64,000 nucleotides of DNA from Alicyclobacillus acidocaldarius subsp. acidocaldarius Tc-4-1 (GCF_000219875.1 NC_017167.1:2937361-3001360), one strand, 5' to 3'; positions 10,368-20,494 are shown, counted from the stretch's first letter. Numbers and translations: made by a program. The notes: generated by a model not told the origin, from the sequence alone.

Positions 10368-11405
10368 TCAGTCCCCTCCTTCGCTGCCCCACGCCTGCTG
10401 TGCCCGCTCCGCGACGCACCGGAGCCACACGCGGGCAAGTCGGTCATGCACGCGCCGCAGCCTGAAGGCTTCCTCGAAACTCACTTCCACAAAGCGCACC
10501 GAACTTCCTGGTCGAAGATGCGCCAATTTGTCGAGATCGGCCGAGATGACCGTCGCAAACTTGGGATAACCGCCCGTGGTCTGGCACTCCCGCATGAGCA
10601 CAATGGGGAGGCCGTCCGGCGGCACCTGGACGCTGCCCGGCACGACGGGCTCGCTCGCGAGCTGACGGGTGGGCGCGCGAAGCGGCTCGCCGTGAAGCCT
10701 GAGCCCCATGCGATCCGACCGTGGCGCCACCCGCCACGTGCGGTCGAAGAAAGCCCGCCGCGCACCTTCGTCGAACCAATCCGCCTGCTCGCCGCGCACC
10801 ACGCGCAGGATGACGATCTCGTCCTCGATCTGATCCAGCCACTCGCCGACCTGGAACGGCGCGACGGCCGCGCGGGGAGCAATGGCGCGGAAACCCGAGG
10901 GCGGCGTCGCAGCCCCAGACTGATAGGCCAACTCGTCTCCCGCAGCGAGGACCTTGCCAACACCGTAGCGGGGCAGCGCGCTCCTGCTGCCGAGCGCCTC
11001 TTCCGCGAGAAAGCCGCCGCGGATGGCCAAATAGCCGCGAAAACCGCGCCGCACCTGTCGAATCTCGAGTATCGCGCCGCCTCCGAGCCAGACCGGGCGC
11101 TGCACGGGCAGTGGCTCGCCATCCACATACGCCAGGAAGTCCGCTCCACAGAGCGCCACGGCGGCCGGCGCCTCAAAGAGCAGCTTCGGACCCGCGCCAG
11201 TCACCTCGATCACCGCGACGTCCTCGCCATTTCCCACTAGACGGTTGGCCGCGCGGAACGACAACACGTCGAGTGCACCCCCAAGCGGCACACCCAGGTG
11301 GCGGTGATGCGGGCGCCCGCCGTCCTGTATGGTCGTAAAGAGCCCCGGCGCCAACACGCGCACGCGCGCGATACCTGGCTCATGTGTACGCGCCAAAGCG
11401 GTCAT
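10368..11405 (-). CDS. pxpC: 5-oxoprolinase subunit C (KipA/biotin-dependent carboxyltransferase fold)
   Basis: 345 residues. The N-terminal segment VLAPGLFTTIQDGGRPHHRHLGVP is characteristic of KipA/allophanate hydrolase subunit 2, and the late MRECQTTGGYPKFATV is also conserved. It overlaps the 3' end of pxpB by 26 nt, with GGAGGAATACC before ATG 11405. Function in 5-oxoproline hydrolysis is inferred from the complete pxpABC set. Confidence 0.92.
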   Translation of the reverse strand: MTALARTHEPGIARVRVLAPGLFTTIQDGGRPHHRHLGVPLGGALDVLSFRAANRLVGNGEDVAVIEVTGAGPKLLFEAPAAVALCGADFLAYVDGEPLPVQRPVWLGGGAILEIRQVRRGFRGYLAIRGGFLAEEALGSRSALPRYGVGKVLAAGDELAYQSGAATPPSGFRAIAPRAAVAPFQVGEWLDQIEDEIVILRVVRGEQADWFDEGARRAFFDRTWRVAPRSDRMGLRLHGEPLRAPTRQLASEPVVPGSVQVPPDGLPIVLMRECQTTGGYPKFATVISADLDKLAHLRPGSSVRFVEVSFEEAFRLRRVHDRLARVWLRCVAERAQQAWGSEGGD

Positions 11406-12099
11406 GGTATTCCTCCTCCGTCACCGCTTGAAACCGCACCTCATCGCCTGGCGCAAGAAGGCTCGGCGAAGGACGGCGCACGTCGAACAGCGCGACCGGC
11501 GTGCGGCCGATGATCTGCCAACCCCCAGGCGTCGCGAACGAATACACTCCCGTCTGAAAGCCCGCAATCCCGACCGATCCCCGTTCCACCCGGCTTCGGG
11601 GCGTCTCGCGGCGCGGCACGTGGAGCGGTTCCGGCAAGCCGATGAGATAGGCGAACCCCGGCGCAAAGCCGATCATGGCCACGCGGTAGACCGCCTCCTG
11701 GTGCAGCCGGATCACGTCCTGCGGCGAAAGTCCGGCGCGTTCAGCCACCTCGTCGAGGTCCGGGCCGGAGGGACCGCCGTAGACCACGGGCAGCGTGACG
11801 ACAGCGCCCGGCCTCGTCGAAGCCACGGGCGCGCCCCCTGACCCCTGAATCGCGCGGCGGGCGCGCGCCAGCAAGTCTTCGGGTGCCACGTCTTCGAAGC
11901 GCGCGTAAACTGCGACGGATCGGTAGCCGATGGTGATGTCTTCAATTCCATCTGCGCCTTCGAGCTCTCGCAAAAGCGCCGCTCGCAAAGACAGAAGCCT
12001 GTCGAGCGCCTCGCCCGTCTCGATAGGAACGTCCTCCGGCAAGCGCAGGAGAAGCGCCTGATCGCCCATGAACTCCAGTCGCACATTGTCTTCGATCAC
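11380..12099 (-). CDS. pxpB: 5-oxoprolinase subunit B (KipI/allophanate hydrolase subunit 1 fold)
   Basis: 239 residues from the GTG at 12099; the reading frame stays open further upstream but family homology begins near VRLEFMGDQALLLRLPE. VVYGGPSGPDLDEVAERAGL, IGFAPGFAYLIGLPEPLHVPRR and GSVGIAGFQTGVYSFATPGGW are diagnostic. First gene of the pxp operon, divergent from a glycosyltransferase. The upstream ribosome-binding site (GGAAGGCG) is rather far from the start, so the exact start is uncertain. Confidence 0.88.
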   Translation of the reverse strand: MIEDNVRLEFMGDQALLLRLPEDVPIETGEALDRLLSLRAALLRELEGADGIEDITIGYRSVAVYARFEDVAPEDLLARARRAIQGSGGAPVASTRPGAVVTLPVVYGGPSGPDLDEVAERAGLSPQDVIRLHQEAVYRVAMIGFAPGFAYLIGLPEPLHVPRRETPRSRVERGSVGIAGFQTGVYSFATPGGWQIIGRTPVALFDVRRPSPSLLAPGDEVRFQAVTEEEYHDRFGAYT

Positions 12100-12181
12100 G
12101 GCCGATTCCCACGCCTTCCGCGATGATTTACACTCATTGTATCGAATCTTCGCGCCTTGTTCCGCGCAAAGGAGGTTGGCC

Positions 12182-13015
12182 ATGCAGAGCGGGGGAGAGC
12201 CGCGCGTGACCGTGGTGCTCGCCGTGTACAACCGTGCGCGCGAACTGCCGCTGGCCATCGCCAGCGTGTTCGCCCAGACCATGCCGGCGTGGGAATTGCT
12301 CGTGGTCGACGATGGCTCGGCGGACGACTCGCTCGCAATTGCCCGGCGCTACCTTTCGGACCCTCGCGTGCGCGTGCTGGCGCTCGGCGAAAACGTGGGG
12401 CTGGGCAACGCGCTGCAGGCGGCCCTGCCGCACGTGCGTACGCCGTACTTCGTGACTCTAGACAGCGACGACTGGCTCGCGCCGACGGCCCTCGCCGACT
12501 TGATGGCCGCCATGGACGCAGGACCCGCAGATGCGGTGCTGGCGTCGGCCAACGCGCAGCACTGGCGAGAGGACCGCGGCCGCCTGGTGCGCGATCACGT
12601 CCTGCGCGGACGTCCATTTTCGGACAAGTTCGACTTCTTTCGCTACGGGCCGTATCTCGTTCCGCGCTTTTACCGCACGGAGGCCGTCCTGCGCGTCGGA
12701 GGTTTTGAGCGCGACCCGCACGGCCAAGGCCGCTTCTACGAGGACAAGCTCATCCTCCTCAAGCTCGCCGCCATCGGCCGATTCCTGCACGTGGATCGCC
12801 TGCTGTACCACGTCCGCCTGCACGCGGCGAATCTCACGCGGCCCGAGGAGCGGGCGCGACTCAACGCCATCAAGAAGGCGATGTACGAGCGGATCATGCG
12901 CGAATGGGGAGATCCGTACGAGATTGTGTGGGCAACGCATCCGGAGGGATGGCTGGACGTAGCCGATCTCGTCCCTCGCACGTCCGCCGGCGCTCAAGAT
13001 CGGCGGACCCACTGA
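12182..13015 (+). CDS. Family 2 glycosyltransferase
   Basis: 277 residues with a GT-A fold: VTVVLAVYNRARELPLAIASV, nucleotide-binding VVDDGSADDS, and the metal-binding DXD-like pair in VTLDSDDWLAP. A later FYEDKLILLKLAAIGRF resembles the acceptor-side motif of protein or polysaccharide glycosyltransferases. ATG 12182 is well placed after AAAGGAGG. It stands alone on plus and its 3' end overlaps the convergent DUF1934 gene by 22 nt. Substrate unknown. Confidence 0.85.
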   Translation: MQSGGEPRVTVVLAVYNRARELPLAIASVFAQTMPAWELLVVDDGSADDSLAIARRYLSDPRVRVLALGENVGLGNALQAALPHVRTPYFVTLDSDDWLAPTALADLMAAMDAGPADAVLASANAQHWREDRGRLVRDHVLRGRPFSDKFDFFRYGPYLVPRFYRTEAVLRVGGFERDPHGQGRFYEDKLILLKLAAIGRFLHVDRLLYHVRLHAANLTRPEERARLNAIKKAMYERIMREWGDPYEIVWATHPEGWLDVADLVPRTSAGAQDRRTH

Positions 13016-13452
13016 AAGACGAGATCGACCGACTGCTCCACGCGGTCTGCGTAGATCAGGTCGAACAACACGTGCGCTCGGCCGCCTGCCTCGCCCACCG
13101 ACACCTCGACGGACCGCGTCTCGGCGCGGACCGGCAGCTCCTTCCCGTAGGCGTGAAGGACGAGGTCCTGCGATTTGCCGGCGGCGAAGACCTGCGTGAG
13201 CGAAACCTCGCCGCGGCGCACCATGAGGACGCGATCGCGCTCCATGCGCACGGCGTACGTCGCCTCGCCGTCCTGGAACGAGAGAAGGTGGCCACCCTTG
13301 GTCTGAAGCCAACGGGCGTCCTTTGCCTCGCCGCGGGTGGTTTGATACCGCGCCCGCCCGCCTTCATTCATGCGCGCGCGCCGGCGCCAGGTAACGTGGC
13401 AGCCCCAGGACACGCCTTCCTGCGGTTCCAACCAAGCCCTCACGGGCCTCAC
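12994..13452 (-). CDS. DUF1934 (YwiB-like) beta-barrel protein
   Basis: 152 residues. RARYQTTRGEAKDARWLQTKGGHLLSF, RDRVLMVRRGEVSLTQVF and the alternating pattern VEVSVGEAGGRAHVLFDLIYADR fit the DUF1934/YwiB family, a small lipocalin-like barrel of unknown role found near speB-speE in Bacillus. The GTG at 13452 overlaps the speB stop (GTGA), so translation is probably coupled; a second GTG 9 nt later is an alternative. Confidence 0.75.
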   Translation of the reverse strand: MRPVRAWLEPQEGVSWGCHVTWRRRARMNEGGRARYQTTRGEAKDARWLQTKGGHLLSFQDGEATYAVRMERDRVLMVRRGEVSLTQVFAAGKSQDLVLHAYGKELPVRAETRSVEVSVGEAGGRAHVLFDLIYADRVEQSVDLVFQWVRRS

Positions 13453-14336
13453 CGCACAAACGCGAGCAGGGCCTCGCGCACGATTTTCGCCGCGAGGATC
13501 TGCGTCTGCTCCGTCGGATCGATCTGAGGCGCCACCTCGACGAGATCGAAGCCGACGACGCGCAGAGCCTTCATGTACGTGATGGCGCGGAACGCCTCGG
13601 GCGCAAAGATGCCGCCGTGCTCCGCCGTGCCCGTGCCCGGAGCCGTGGCCGGATCGAACACGTCGATGTCCCAGGTGATGTACACCGGCTTCCCGTGCAA
13701 CTCCGGCAGCACGGCGAGGAGCGGTTCGGCGAGCTCAAACGGCGCGAAGTGAGTGTGCTCGCGCGCCCAGCGGAACTCCTCGCGCGTGCCGCTGCGGATG
13801 CCGAACTGGTACACGCGATCCGGCCCGATGAGATCGCACACCTTCTTAATGACGGTGGCGTGAGAGAGCGGTTCGCCCTCGTAGTGATCGCGCAGATCGG
13901 TGTGTGCGTCGATGTGGATGACGCGCAGATCCGGGTAGCGCTCCGCCGCCGCGCGGATGGATCCCCACGAGACCAGGTGCTCACCGCCGAGGCCTATCGG
14001 CAGCTTGTCCGCGGCGTAGAGCGCCGACACGTACTGATAGATACGTTCCAGGCTCTCCTCCGGATTGCCGAACGGAAGCGGAATGTCCCCCGCGTCAAAA
14101 TAGGCGATCTCGCTCAGGTCGCGATCGAGATACGGGCTGTACTCCTCGAGCCCGAGGCTCACTTCGCGGATGCGAGCGGGACCTAAGCGCGCCCCGGCCC
14201 GAAACGACACGGTCCAGTCCATGGGCATGCCGTAGATGACCGCCTTGGCGGCGGCGAAATCCTCCGTGGCGCCGATGAACACATTGCCGCTGTAGGCGAG
14301 CGGAAAAGGCTTCTCCACATCAAACGAGAACGTCAT
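13449..14336 (-). CDS. speB: Agmatinase
   Basis: 295-residue ureohydrolase that splits agmatine into putrescine and urea. The two-manganese site is complete: [26 protein letters not shown] and [18 protein letters not shown]. It overlaps speE by 4 nt (ATGA), with AAGGAG before the start. Together with speE it makes spermidine from agmatine plus decarboxylated AdoMet. Confidence 0.93.
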   Translation of the reverse strand: MTFSFDVEKPFPLAYSGNVFIGATEDFAAAKAVIYGMPMDWTVSFRAGARLGPARIREVSLGLEEYSPYLDRDLSEIAYFDAGDIPLPFGNPEESLERIYQYVSALYAADKLPIGLGGEHLVSWGSIRAAAERYPDLRVIHIDAHTDLRDHYEGEPLSHATVIKKVCDLIGPDRVYQFGIRSGTREEFRWAREHTHFAPFELAEPLLAVLPELHGKPVYITWDIDVFDPATAPGTGTAEHGGIFAPEAFRAITYMKALRVVGFDLVEVAPQIDPTEQTQILAAKIVREALLAFVR

Positions 14337-15172
14337 TCGCCGACGAGCTCCTTCACAAAGTTCGGCAGGACGAGCGACGCGTGGTGGATGTCGCGGTTGT
14401 AATACTTCGTGTCGTGCACCCGCACCTCGCGGACGTCTTGCGGGCGATACTTCTTGCTGCCGAGCGTGAAGCTCCACATGCCCGTCGGATACGTGGGCAC
14501 GTACGCGAGGTACAGCTTCACGATGGGGAACGTCGCCCGCACGTCGCCGTACACCTGGCGGATGAGGTCCTGGTTGATGAACGGCGACTCGGTCTGCGCC
14601 GCCATGAGTCCGTCCTCCTTCAGCGCTCGGAACACGGACTCATAGAACGGGCGCTGGAAGAGCCCGACCGCTGGCCCCACCGGATCCGTGGAATCGATGA
14701 GGATGACGTCGAACTCGTTCGGATGCTCCTCCACGTAGCGGATGCCGTCCACAATCTGCACGTCGACGCGCGGATCCGAGAGGCCCGAGGCAATGTGCGG
14801 GAAGTATTTCTTGGATGCCTCCACCACGCGCCCGTCGATCTCGGCGAGCACCGCGCGCTCGACGGACGGGTGCTTGATGACCTCGCGGATGATGCCGCCG
14901 TCGCCTCCGCCCACGACAAGCACGCTCTTCGGATTCGGATGCGTGTTGAGCGGCACGTGCGCTAGCATCTCGTGGTACACAAACTCGTCCTTGTCCGTCG
15001 TCATGATGCAGCCGTCGAGCACGAGCAGATTGCCGTACTGGACCGTCTTGTACACGTCGAGCTGTTGGTACTCCGTCTTCTCGCTGTGAATGGTCTTCTC
15101 TATCCGCAAGCCAATCGTCAGGTTGTCGTTCTGAAGCTCGGTAAACCACAGATTGGTCTGTGCCACGCTCAT
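14333..15172 (-). CDS. speE: Spermidine synthase
   Basis: 279 residues; transfers aminopropyl from decarboxylated AdoMet to putrescine. [54 protein letters not shown] and [20 protein letters not shown] match bacterial SpeE closely. ATG 15172 ([12 protein letters not shown]) is preferred over an in-frame start 54 nt upstream because AAAGGATGG precedes it. First gene of speE-speB-DUF1934. Confidence 0.94.
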   Translation of the reverse strand: MSVAQTNLWFTELQNDNLTIGLRIEKTIHSEKTEYQQLDVYKTVQYGNLLVLDGCIMTTDKDEFVYHEMLAHVPLNTHPNPKSVLVVGGGDGGIIREVIKHPSVERAVLAEIDGRVVEASKKYFPHIASGLSDPRVDVQIVDGIRYVEEHPNEFDVILIDSTDPVGPAVGLFQRPFYESVFRALKEDGLMAAQTESPFINQDLIRQVYGDVRATFPIVKLYLAYVPTYPTGMWSFTLGSKKYRPQDVREVRVHDTKYYNRDIHHASLVLPNFVKELVGE

Positions 15173-15320
15173 CCATCCTTTCTCGGGCGGTATTATATCA
15201 AACTCGCCAAAAAGGCCCGAGGACAAGCGTACCCAATTCGACTCAGCGAATCCAGTTGGAGTGGCGGGTCACGGGCGCGCTGATCCATGAGAGCCCCTGT
15301 CTGCCCCCCAATGCGCGAAC

Positions 15321-15347
15321 GAGGCAGCCCTGCCGCAGGGCTGCCTC
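15321..15347 (-). terminator. Terminator-like hairpin after the acyl-CoA dehydrogenase gene
   Basis: GAGGCAGCCCTG and CAGGGCTGCCTC form a perfect 12-bp stem with a 3-nt loop. On the minus strand GTTCG follows, so the U-tract is poor, but position just beyond the stop supports a terminator. Confidence 0.6.
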
Positions 15348-15370
15348 GACCACCGGGACCTATCACCCAT

Positions 15371-17128
15371 TCAATCGATGGGATACCCGCCTTGTTCCAC
15401 CACTGTGCGCGCCAACTTGCGCCGTTTCGCGATCCCGTCCGGATCGCGCAGTCCCGTGAGATTGCGGATGGCGTCGAGCGCCCGCTCCCGCACACCCGCG
15501 TGATTGCCAATGGCGGCGAAGAGCGCGACCGCAGCCTGTACCGCCGCCTGGATCTCGTCGTCCACCGCGACGCTGGCCAGCGCGGCATGCACCTCGGCCT
15601 GTGCCCCAGACGCCGCCTTTTCCGCGCGCGCCAGCGCGCTCTCCGCGGCGTAGAGCGAAATGGCGAGATCGGCCAAATGCATCGCGACCTCTTGTTCTGC
15701 GTCGAGCCTGCCCGCGAACCGATCCGCCACCAGGGCGCAGCCGGCGAGGTACAGCGCGCGCATCTGCTCGATGGCCGCGCGCTCGTGGGCCGTCTGGCCA
15801 CCGCCCACCTGCAGCGGCTTGCCCAGCGCGTCCACCGCCGCGGACAAGCGGGAGACCATCTCGGGTTGACGGCTCACGCGGCGCAGGAAGTGCGTCGGGA
15901 TAAGCAGTCGGTTGATCTCGTTTGTTCCCTCGAAGATGCGCTGAATGCGCGCGTCGCGGAGCATCCGCTCGACGTGATATTCGCGAATGTAGCCGTATCC
16001 ACCGTGGATCTGCACCGCCTCGTCGGCGGCCTTCCACAGCGTCTCGGAACCGTGCACCTTGCAGATGGCACACTCGATGGCGTGCTCGCGCAGCCGCGCT
16101 TCCTTCTCGCGCGTTGGCAGGTCGCCGTAGAGCGGCGCCAGCGCATCTTCGAGCATCGCCGCGGTTCGGTAGACGAGCGATTCGGCCGCGTAAATCCGCG
16201 CCGCCACGGACGCGAGCTTCGCCTGTGTCGAGGGAAACTCGGCGATGGCCCGGCCGAACTGGCGCCGTTCCGCCGCGTAGCGCGCCGCCACCGCCAGCGC
16301 CCGCTTCGCACCGCCCACGTTGCCCGCGCCCAGATTGAACCGGCCGAGATTCAACACGCCAAGCGCCACCGCGTGCCCTCGGCCCACTTCGCCAATCACG
16401 TTTTCCGCCGGCACCGGGCACTCGTCGAAGATCACCTGGCGCGTGGACGATCCGTGAATCCCCATCTTCTTTTCCTCGGGCCCCAGGGAAATGCCCGGGA
16501 ACGATTTCTCCACGAGGAACGCGGTAAAATGTTCGCCATCGATCTTCGCGTACACGACGAACGTGTCCGCAAACCCCGCGTTCGTGATGAACTGTTTCGT
16601 TCCCGAAATGAGGTAGTGCGTGCCGTCTTCACGGAGCCGCGCCACCGTCTTCGCCGCGAGCGCGTCCGATCCGGCCGTGGGCTCGGTCAGGCAGTAGGCG
16701 CCGAGATATTCCCCGCTCGCCATCTTCGGCAGCACGCGCTGCTTAACGGCCTCACTGGCGAAGTACGTGATGGGCAGCGTCGCGATGCAGGTGTGGTTGG
16801 AGTGCGCCACACCGTACGCACCCGTCATGCCGACCACCTCGCCCACGATGCCCATGGAAATCTTGTCGAGCCCAAGGCCCCCGTACGCCTCCGGCACGCT
16901 GTGCGCGAGAAGGCCGAGATCGCCCGCCCGCTTCAAAAGCTGGACCACGAGGTCGAAATCCTCGGCCTCGATAGCATCCTGTTGAGGCCAGACCTCCCGC
17001 TCCACGAAGTCGCGCGCGGTTTTCCGAATCATGCGGTGCTCTTCGGTAAACTCCTCCGGCGTGTAGACGTCCGCCGGATCGGCCGAGTGCACCAAAAATT
17101 CCCCGCCTGGCACCTGAACCTGTTCCAT
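15371..17128 (-). CDS. fadE: Acyl-CoA dehydrogenase (FadE/very-long-chain type)
   Basis: 585 residues, longer than ordinary acyl-CoA dehydrogenases, with a C-terminal helical extension (after about 430) as in B. subtilis FadE (YusJ). FAD and substrate motifs: AYCLTEPTAGSDALA, ISGTKQFITNAGFAD, LGRFNLGAGNVGGAKRAL, and GGYGYIREYHVERMLRDARIQRIFEGTNEINR (around 15900-15995), which has the arginine and FAD adenine contacts. The ATG at 17128 after AAGGGAGATT is chosen. It follows the oxidoreductase gene by 44 nt; a shared operon is likely. Confidence 0.9.
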   Translation of the reverse strand: MEQVQVPGGEFLVHSADPADVYTPEEFTEEHRMIRKTARDFVEREVWPQQDAIEAEDFDLVVQLLKRAGDLGLLAHSVPEAYGGLGLDKISMGIVGEVVGMTGAYGVAHSNHTCIATLPITYFASEAVKQRVLPKMASGEYLGAYCLTEPTAGSDALAAKTVARLREDGTHYLISGTKQFITNAGFADTFVVYAKIDGEHFTAFLVEKSFPGISLGPEEKKMGIHGSSTRQVIFDECPVPAENVIGEVGRGHAVALGVLNLGRFNLGAGNVGGAKRALAVAARYAAERRQFGRAIAEFPSTQAKLASVAARIYAAESLVYRTAAMLEDALAPLYGDLPTREKEARLREHAIECAICKVHGSETLWKAADEAVQIHGGYGYIREYHVERMLRDARIQRIFEGTNEINRLLIPTHFLRRVSRQPEMVSRLSAAVDALGKPLQVGGGQTAHERAAIEQMRALYLAGCALVADRFAGRLDAEQEVAMHLADLAISLYAAESALARAEKAASGAQAEVHAALASVAVDDEIQAAVQAAVALFAAIGNHAGVRERALDAIRNLTGLRDPDGIAKRRKLARTVVEQGGYPID

Positions 17129-17172
17129 CGTCGAATCTCCCTTCTCGATCGCGGCGCGAATTGCCCTGGATA

Positions 17173-18156
17173 TCACGACACGGACACGATGACCTTGCCG
17201 ACCGTCTGCCGCCCGCCGAGCGCGTCCATCGCGGAAATCACGTCCTCAAAGGGGTACACATGCCGCACCAGCGGACGAATGCGCCCCGCCTCATAAAGCT
17301 GGATGAGCTCCTCGTGCATCTCCCGGACCACGTCCGGATACAGGCGGTGAAACAGCCCCCAGTGCACACCCACGAGGCTGTAGTTCTTGACGAGCGCGTG
17401 GTTCATGGGTGCCTGCGGGATGCGCCCGCTCGCAAACCCAATGACGATCAGCCGCCCCTCGAACGCGATGCACCTGCGCGACTGGTCGAACACGTCTCCG
17501 CCCACCGGATCGAAGATCACGTCCGCGCCGCGGCCTGATGTGAACGCTTTCACCGCATCCACAAAATCTCCGCTGCGGTAGTCGACGGCCTCGTCCGCGC
17601 CAAGCTGGCGGCACGTCTCCACCTTTTCCGGCCCGCCCGCCGTCGCGATGACGCGCGCGCCTGCGGCTTTGCCGAGTTGAATCGCCGCCGATCCGACCCC
17701 GCCCGCACCCGCATGCACCAACAAGACCTCGCCGGCTTGGATCCGCGCCAGGCGATGGAGCGCGTAATACGCCGTGTGATAGGTGACAAACATCGCGGCG
17801 GCCTCCGCCGGAGTCGCTCCCTCAGGCACGCGGTGCACCTGCGCGAGCGGCACCACCACCTGCTCCGCCAGGCCGCCGTGCGGCAGCTGCGGCAGGGCAA
17901 TGACGCGATCGCCCGCCTGAAACGCCGAGCCCGGTGCCACCTCCTCGATCACCCCGCACACCTCGACGCCGGGCGTGAAGGGCAGAGGCGGCTTCTCCTG
18001 ATACTGCCCCTGGCAGACCAGCAGGTCCAGAAAGTTGAGCGCCGCCGCTTCGACGCGGATGCGCGCGCTCGCGGGCTGCATCGCGGGATTAGGAATCTCT
18101 TCAAGGCGCAGCACATCGCGGTGGTGCCCCAATTCTCGCACGACCCACGCTTTCAC
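17173..18156 (-). CDS. Quinone oxidoreductase-type medium-chain dehydrogenase
   Basis: 327-residue zinc-independent MDR protein. Nucleotide-binding VLVHAGAGGVGSAAIQLGKAAGARVIAT (Rossmann glycine pattern AxxGGVG), NFLDLLVCQGQYQ and TPGVEVCGVIEEV are typical of NADPH:quinone reductase/QOR-like enzymes. No catalytic or structural zinc cysteine cluster is seen. The GTG start has AAGGAGGAGGAG upstream. Probably in one transcript with fadE, suggesting a link to acyl-CoA or alkenal redox chemistry (inference). Confidence 0.85.
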   Translation of the reverse strand: MKAWVVRELGHHRDVLRLEEIPNPAMQPASARIRVEAAALNFLDLLVCQGQYQEKPPLPFTPGVEVCGVIEEVAPGSAFQAGDRVIALPQLPHGGLAEQVVVPLAQVHRVPEGATPAEAAAMFVTYHTAYYALHRLARIQAGEVLLVHAGAGGVGSAAIQLGKAAGARVIATAGGPEKVETCRQLGADEAVDYRSGDFVDAVKAFTSGRGADVIFDPVGGDVFDQSRRCIAFEGRLIVIGFASGRIPQAPMNHALVKNYSLVGVHWGLFHRLYPDVVREMHEELIQLYEAGRIRPLVRHVYPFEDVISAMDALGGRQTVGKVIVSVS

Positions 18157-18288
18157 GGCTCCTCCTCCTTTCGAATGTGAAACGAAAGTTCAAAAAAGAA
18201 ACAAACGAACGACCCCTCTCCTCTCTCTTCAAGTGTACGTGACCTCACTCTCTGTCGCAAGCATCCGCTTTCACGCATACGGGACTTG

Positions 18289-18317
18289 GCATATTTTTCT
18301 TGACCCTGTCCACACTA
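18289..18317 (+). promoter_or_regulatory. Sigma-F-like promoter of the class A PBP gene
   Basis: GCATA (18289-18293), a 14-nt spacer and GTCCACACTA (18308-18317): the -35 fits GYWTA and the -10 fits GGNRANAMTR at 8 of 10, with the same two deviations as the spoIIR promoter. B. subtilis pbpG is sigma-F-dependent. A TTGACC element overlaps, but no good -10 pairs with it. Confidence 0.5.
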
Positions 18318-18359
18318 CCGATATGCCCATCTTCATGACGTGTCCGGAGGTCGCGAGCC

Positions 18360-20393
18360 ATGCCGAAACCGTTCCTTTCTGACGCCGATTCCCCGATTCC
18401 GCGCCGCGCACGGCGTTCCTTCGCCCGAGTCGCCGGCATGGCCTTTGGCGCCGCGTTTGGCGCCGGATTCATCGGCACTTCGCTCGTGCTCGTGAGCCTC
18501 AAACTGCTTCCTCTTCCGTCGACCGCAGACACCGCGCCGACCGAGCTGACGAGCGCGGACGGCCGCCCCATCGCGCTCTGGTCCCCAGCCGGACAAGCGC
18601 GCTCCATCCTGCCGCTCGGCGCCTTCCCTCGCTGGCTCGTCCAGGCCACGCTTGCCACGGAAGACGCCAATTTCTACCGCGATCACGCCATCAGCGTGCG
18701 CTCCACGCTCCGCGCCGTGGCGGTGAACGTGCGCCATGGCGAGATCGTCCAGGGCGGCTCCACCATCACGCAGCAACTCGCGAAAAACCTGTACCTCACC
18801 CAGGATCGCACGCTCGGCCGCAAGCTGCGCGAAGCCATGCTCGCCCTGCAGCTCGAGTTGCACGAGCCGAAGGACTGGATTCTGGACCGATACCTCAACG
18901 TCGTCTACTACGGGCACGGCGCGTACGGGGCCCCCGCGGCAAGCGAACTCTACTTTGGCAAACCCGTTCAATCGCTCGATCTCGCCGAGAGCGCCCTGCT
19001 CGCCGGCCTGCCCAAGGGCCCGACGCTGTACTCGCCGCTCGATCACCCCGAGCGCGCCAAGGCTCGCCAAAAGGTGGTGCTGGAGCGCATGGTGCAGACG
19101 GGTTACATCACCCAGGCCGAGGCCGACGCCGCGTACGCCGAGCCCTTGCACATCGCGCGCCACCAGCCGCCCACGCTTCAGGCGCCGTACTTCACCGACG
19201 TGGCGTTCCACGAGGCCAAGCGCATGGCCCGGCTCACGGACGGCGATCTCGACGCGGGCTACGTCCGCATTCACACGACGCTGGATCCGCTGCTGCAAAA
19301 GGCGGCGGAGCGCGCCATTCAGTCGACGCTGCCAAAGGGGAGCGAGCTCCAAGCCGCGCTCGTCGCCCTGGATCCGCAAACCGGCGCCATCCGCGCGCTG
19401 GTCGGCGGCCGAGACTACCGCGAGAGCCCGTACAACCGCGCGCTCGGCAAGCGGCAGCCGGGATCGACGTTCAAGGCGTTCGTCTACGGTGCTGCGCTCA
19501 TGCGCGGTTGGACGCCCGCGCGCGAGGTGGACTCCAAGCTTACCACGTTCATCTACGGCCCGTCTCCCAAGGACGAGTACACGGTACACGACTACGGCGA
19601 CATCTACGCCGGCCGCCCACTCACGCTGCGGGAAGCCATCGCCCGGTCAGACAACGTGTACGCCGTGCAGACGGAGCTCGCCATCGGAGCCCAAAACGTC
19701 GTGGATTTCGCCAAGAAGCTCGGGATTCAAGAGGAGATGAAGCCTTATCCCTCCCTTGCCCTCGGCGTGTTTCCCGTCACCCCGGTGGAATTGGCCGCAG
19801 CCTACGCGGCCTTCGCCAACGGCGGCTACAGGGTCACGCCACACACCGTCGAATCCGTCGACACGCCGTACGGCCGCACGGTCCATCCGCTCGAGAAGGC
19901 CCGCGTGATCTCGCCTGAGCTCGCGTTTCAGATGACCGATCTCATGCAAAGCGTGCTAGCACCCGGCGGAACGGGATATGGCGCTCGGCCGTACCTGCAC
20001 GCCCCGGCCGCGGCGAAGACCGGGACAACGGATACAGACGCCTGGATGGTGGGTTACACGCCCCGGCTGGTGGTCGCGGTGTGGGTGGGTTACGACTCGG
20101 GCCGGCCGCTCACGGTGCAGGAGTCTCACCTCGCTGCGCCTATCTGGGGGAAGTTCATGGGGACGGCGCAGGCGCACCTGCCCGGGCCGTGGTACACGCC
20201 GCCGTCCGATCTCGAGGCCGTCCGGATCGACCCGCTGTCCGGCGCACTCGCTACGCCGCAGTGCGGCGCCGCGGAGACAGACTACTTCCTGCCTGGAACC
20301 GCCCCCACGGCCACGTGCCCGCTTCATCGGCCTCCGGTCGTGCCCGAACCCGCGCCGAGCCGATGGTGGAACTGGCTGCGGCGGCTCTTCTAG
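18360..20393 (+). CDS. pbpG: Class A penicillin-binding protein (PbpG-like)
   Basis: 677-residue bifunctional peptidoglycan synthase. A single membrane anchor (about 22-45: GMAFGAAFGAGFIGTSLVLVSL) is followed by a GT51 transglycosylase domain (ATEDANFYRDHAIS with the catalytic Glu; QGGSTITQQLAKN) and a transpeptidase domain with SxxK in QPGSTFKAF, SDN in ARSDNVYAV and KTG in AAKTGTTDTDAW. The short C-terminus lacks PASTA or other modules. Ribosome-binding site GGAGGT. Neighbourhood with speE-speB and the sigma-F-like promoter both match B. subtilis PbpG, a spore-cortex/germ-wall synthesis enzyme. Confidence 0.9.
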   Translation: MPKPFLSDADSPIPRRARRSFARVAGMAFGAAFGAGFIGTSLVLVSLKLLPLPSTADTAPTELTSADGRPIALWSPAGQARSILPLGAFPRWLVQATLATEDANFYRDHAISVRSTLRAVAVNVRHGEIVQGGSTITQQLAKNLYLTQDRTLGRKLREAMLALQLELHEPKDWILDRYLNVVYYGHGAYGAPAASELYFGKPVQSLDLAESALLAGLPKGPTLYSPLDHPERAKARQKVVLERMVQTGYITQAEADAAYAEPLHIARHQPPTLQAPYFTDVAFHEAKRMARLTDGDLDAGYVRIHTTLDPLLQKAAERAIQSTLPKGSELQAALVALDPQTGAIRALVGGRDYRESPYNRALGKRQPGSTFKAFVYGAALMRGWTPAREVDSKLTTFIYGPSPKDEYTVHDYGDIYAGRPLTLREAIARSDNVYAVQTELAIGAQNVVDFAKKLGIQEEMKPYPSLALGVFPVTPVELAAAYAAFANGGYRVTPHTVESVDTPYGRTVHPLEKARVISPELAFQMTDLMQSVLAPGGTGYGARPYLHAPAAAKTGTTDTDAWMVGYTPRLVVAVWVGYDSGRPLTVQESHLAAPIWGKFMGTAQAHLPGPWYTPPSDLEAVRIDPLSGALATPQCGAAETDYFLPGTAPTATCPLHRPPVVPEPAPSRWWNWLRRLF

Positions 20394-20479
20394 CCCCGCT
20401 ATGGCCAACGCGTTCCGCGATGCCGCTCGAGCGCGGGCAACGCACGCTCCGGCGCGGAATCTTGCGACAAGTCGACCGC

Positions 20480-20494
20480 GGCCTGTGGTACAAT
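20480..20494 (+). promoter_or_regulatory. Extended -10 promoter element of the aminotransferase gene
   Basis: TGGTACAAT (the -10 hexamer is 20489-20494) with no well-placed -35. An upstream in-frame ATG (20493) overlaps this hexamer, which supports the GTG at 20526 as true start. Confidence 0.4.
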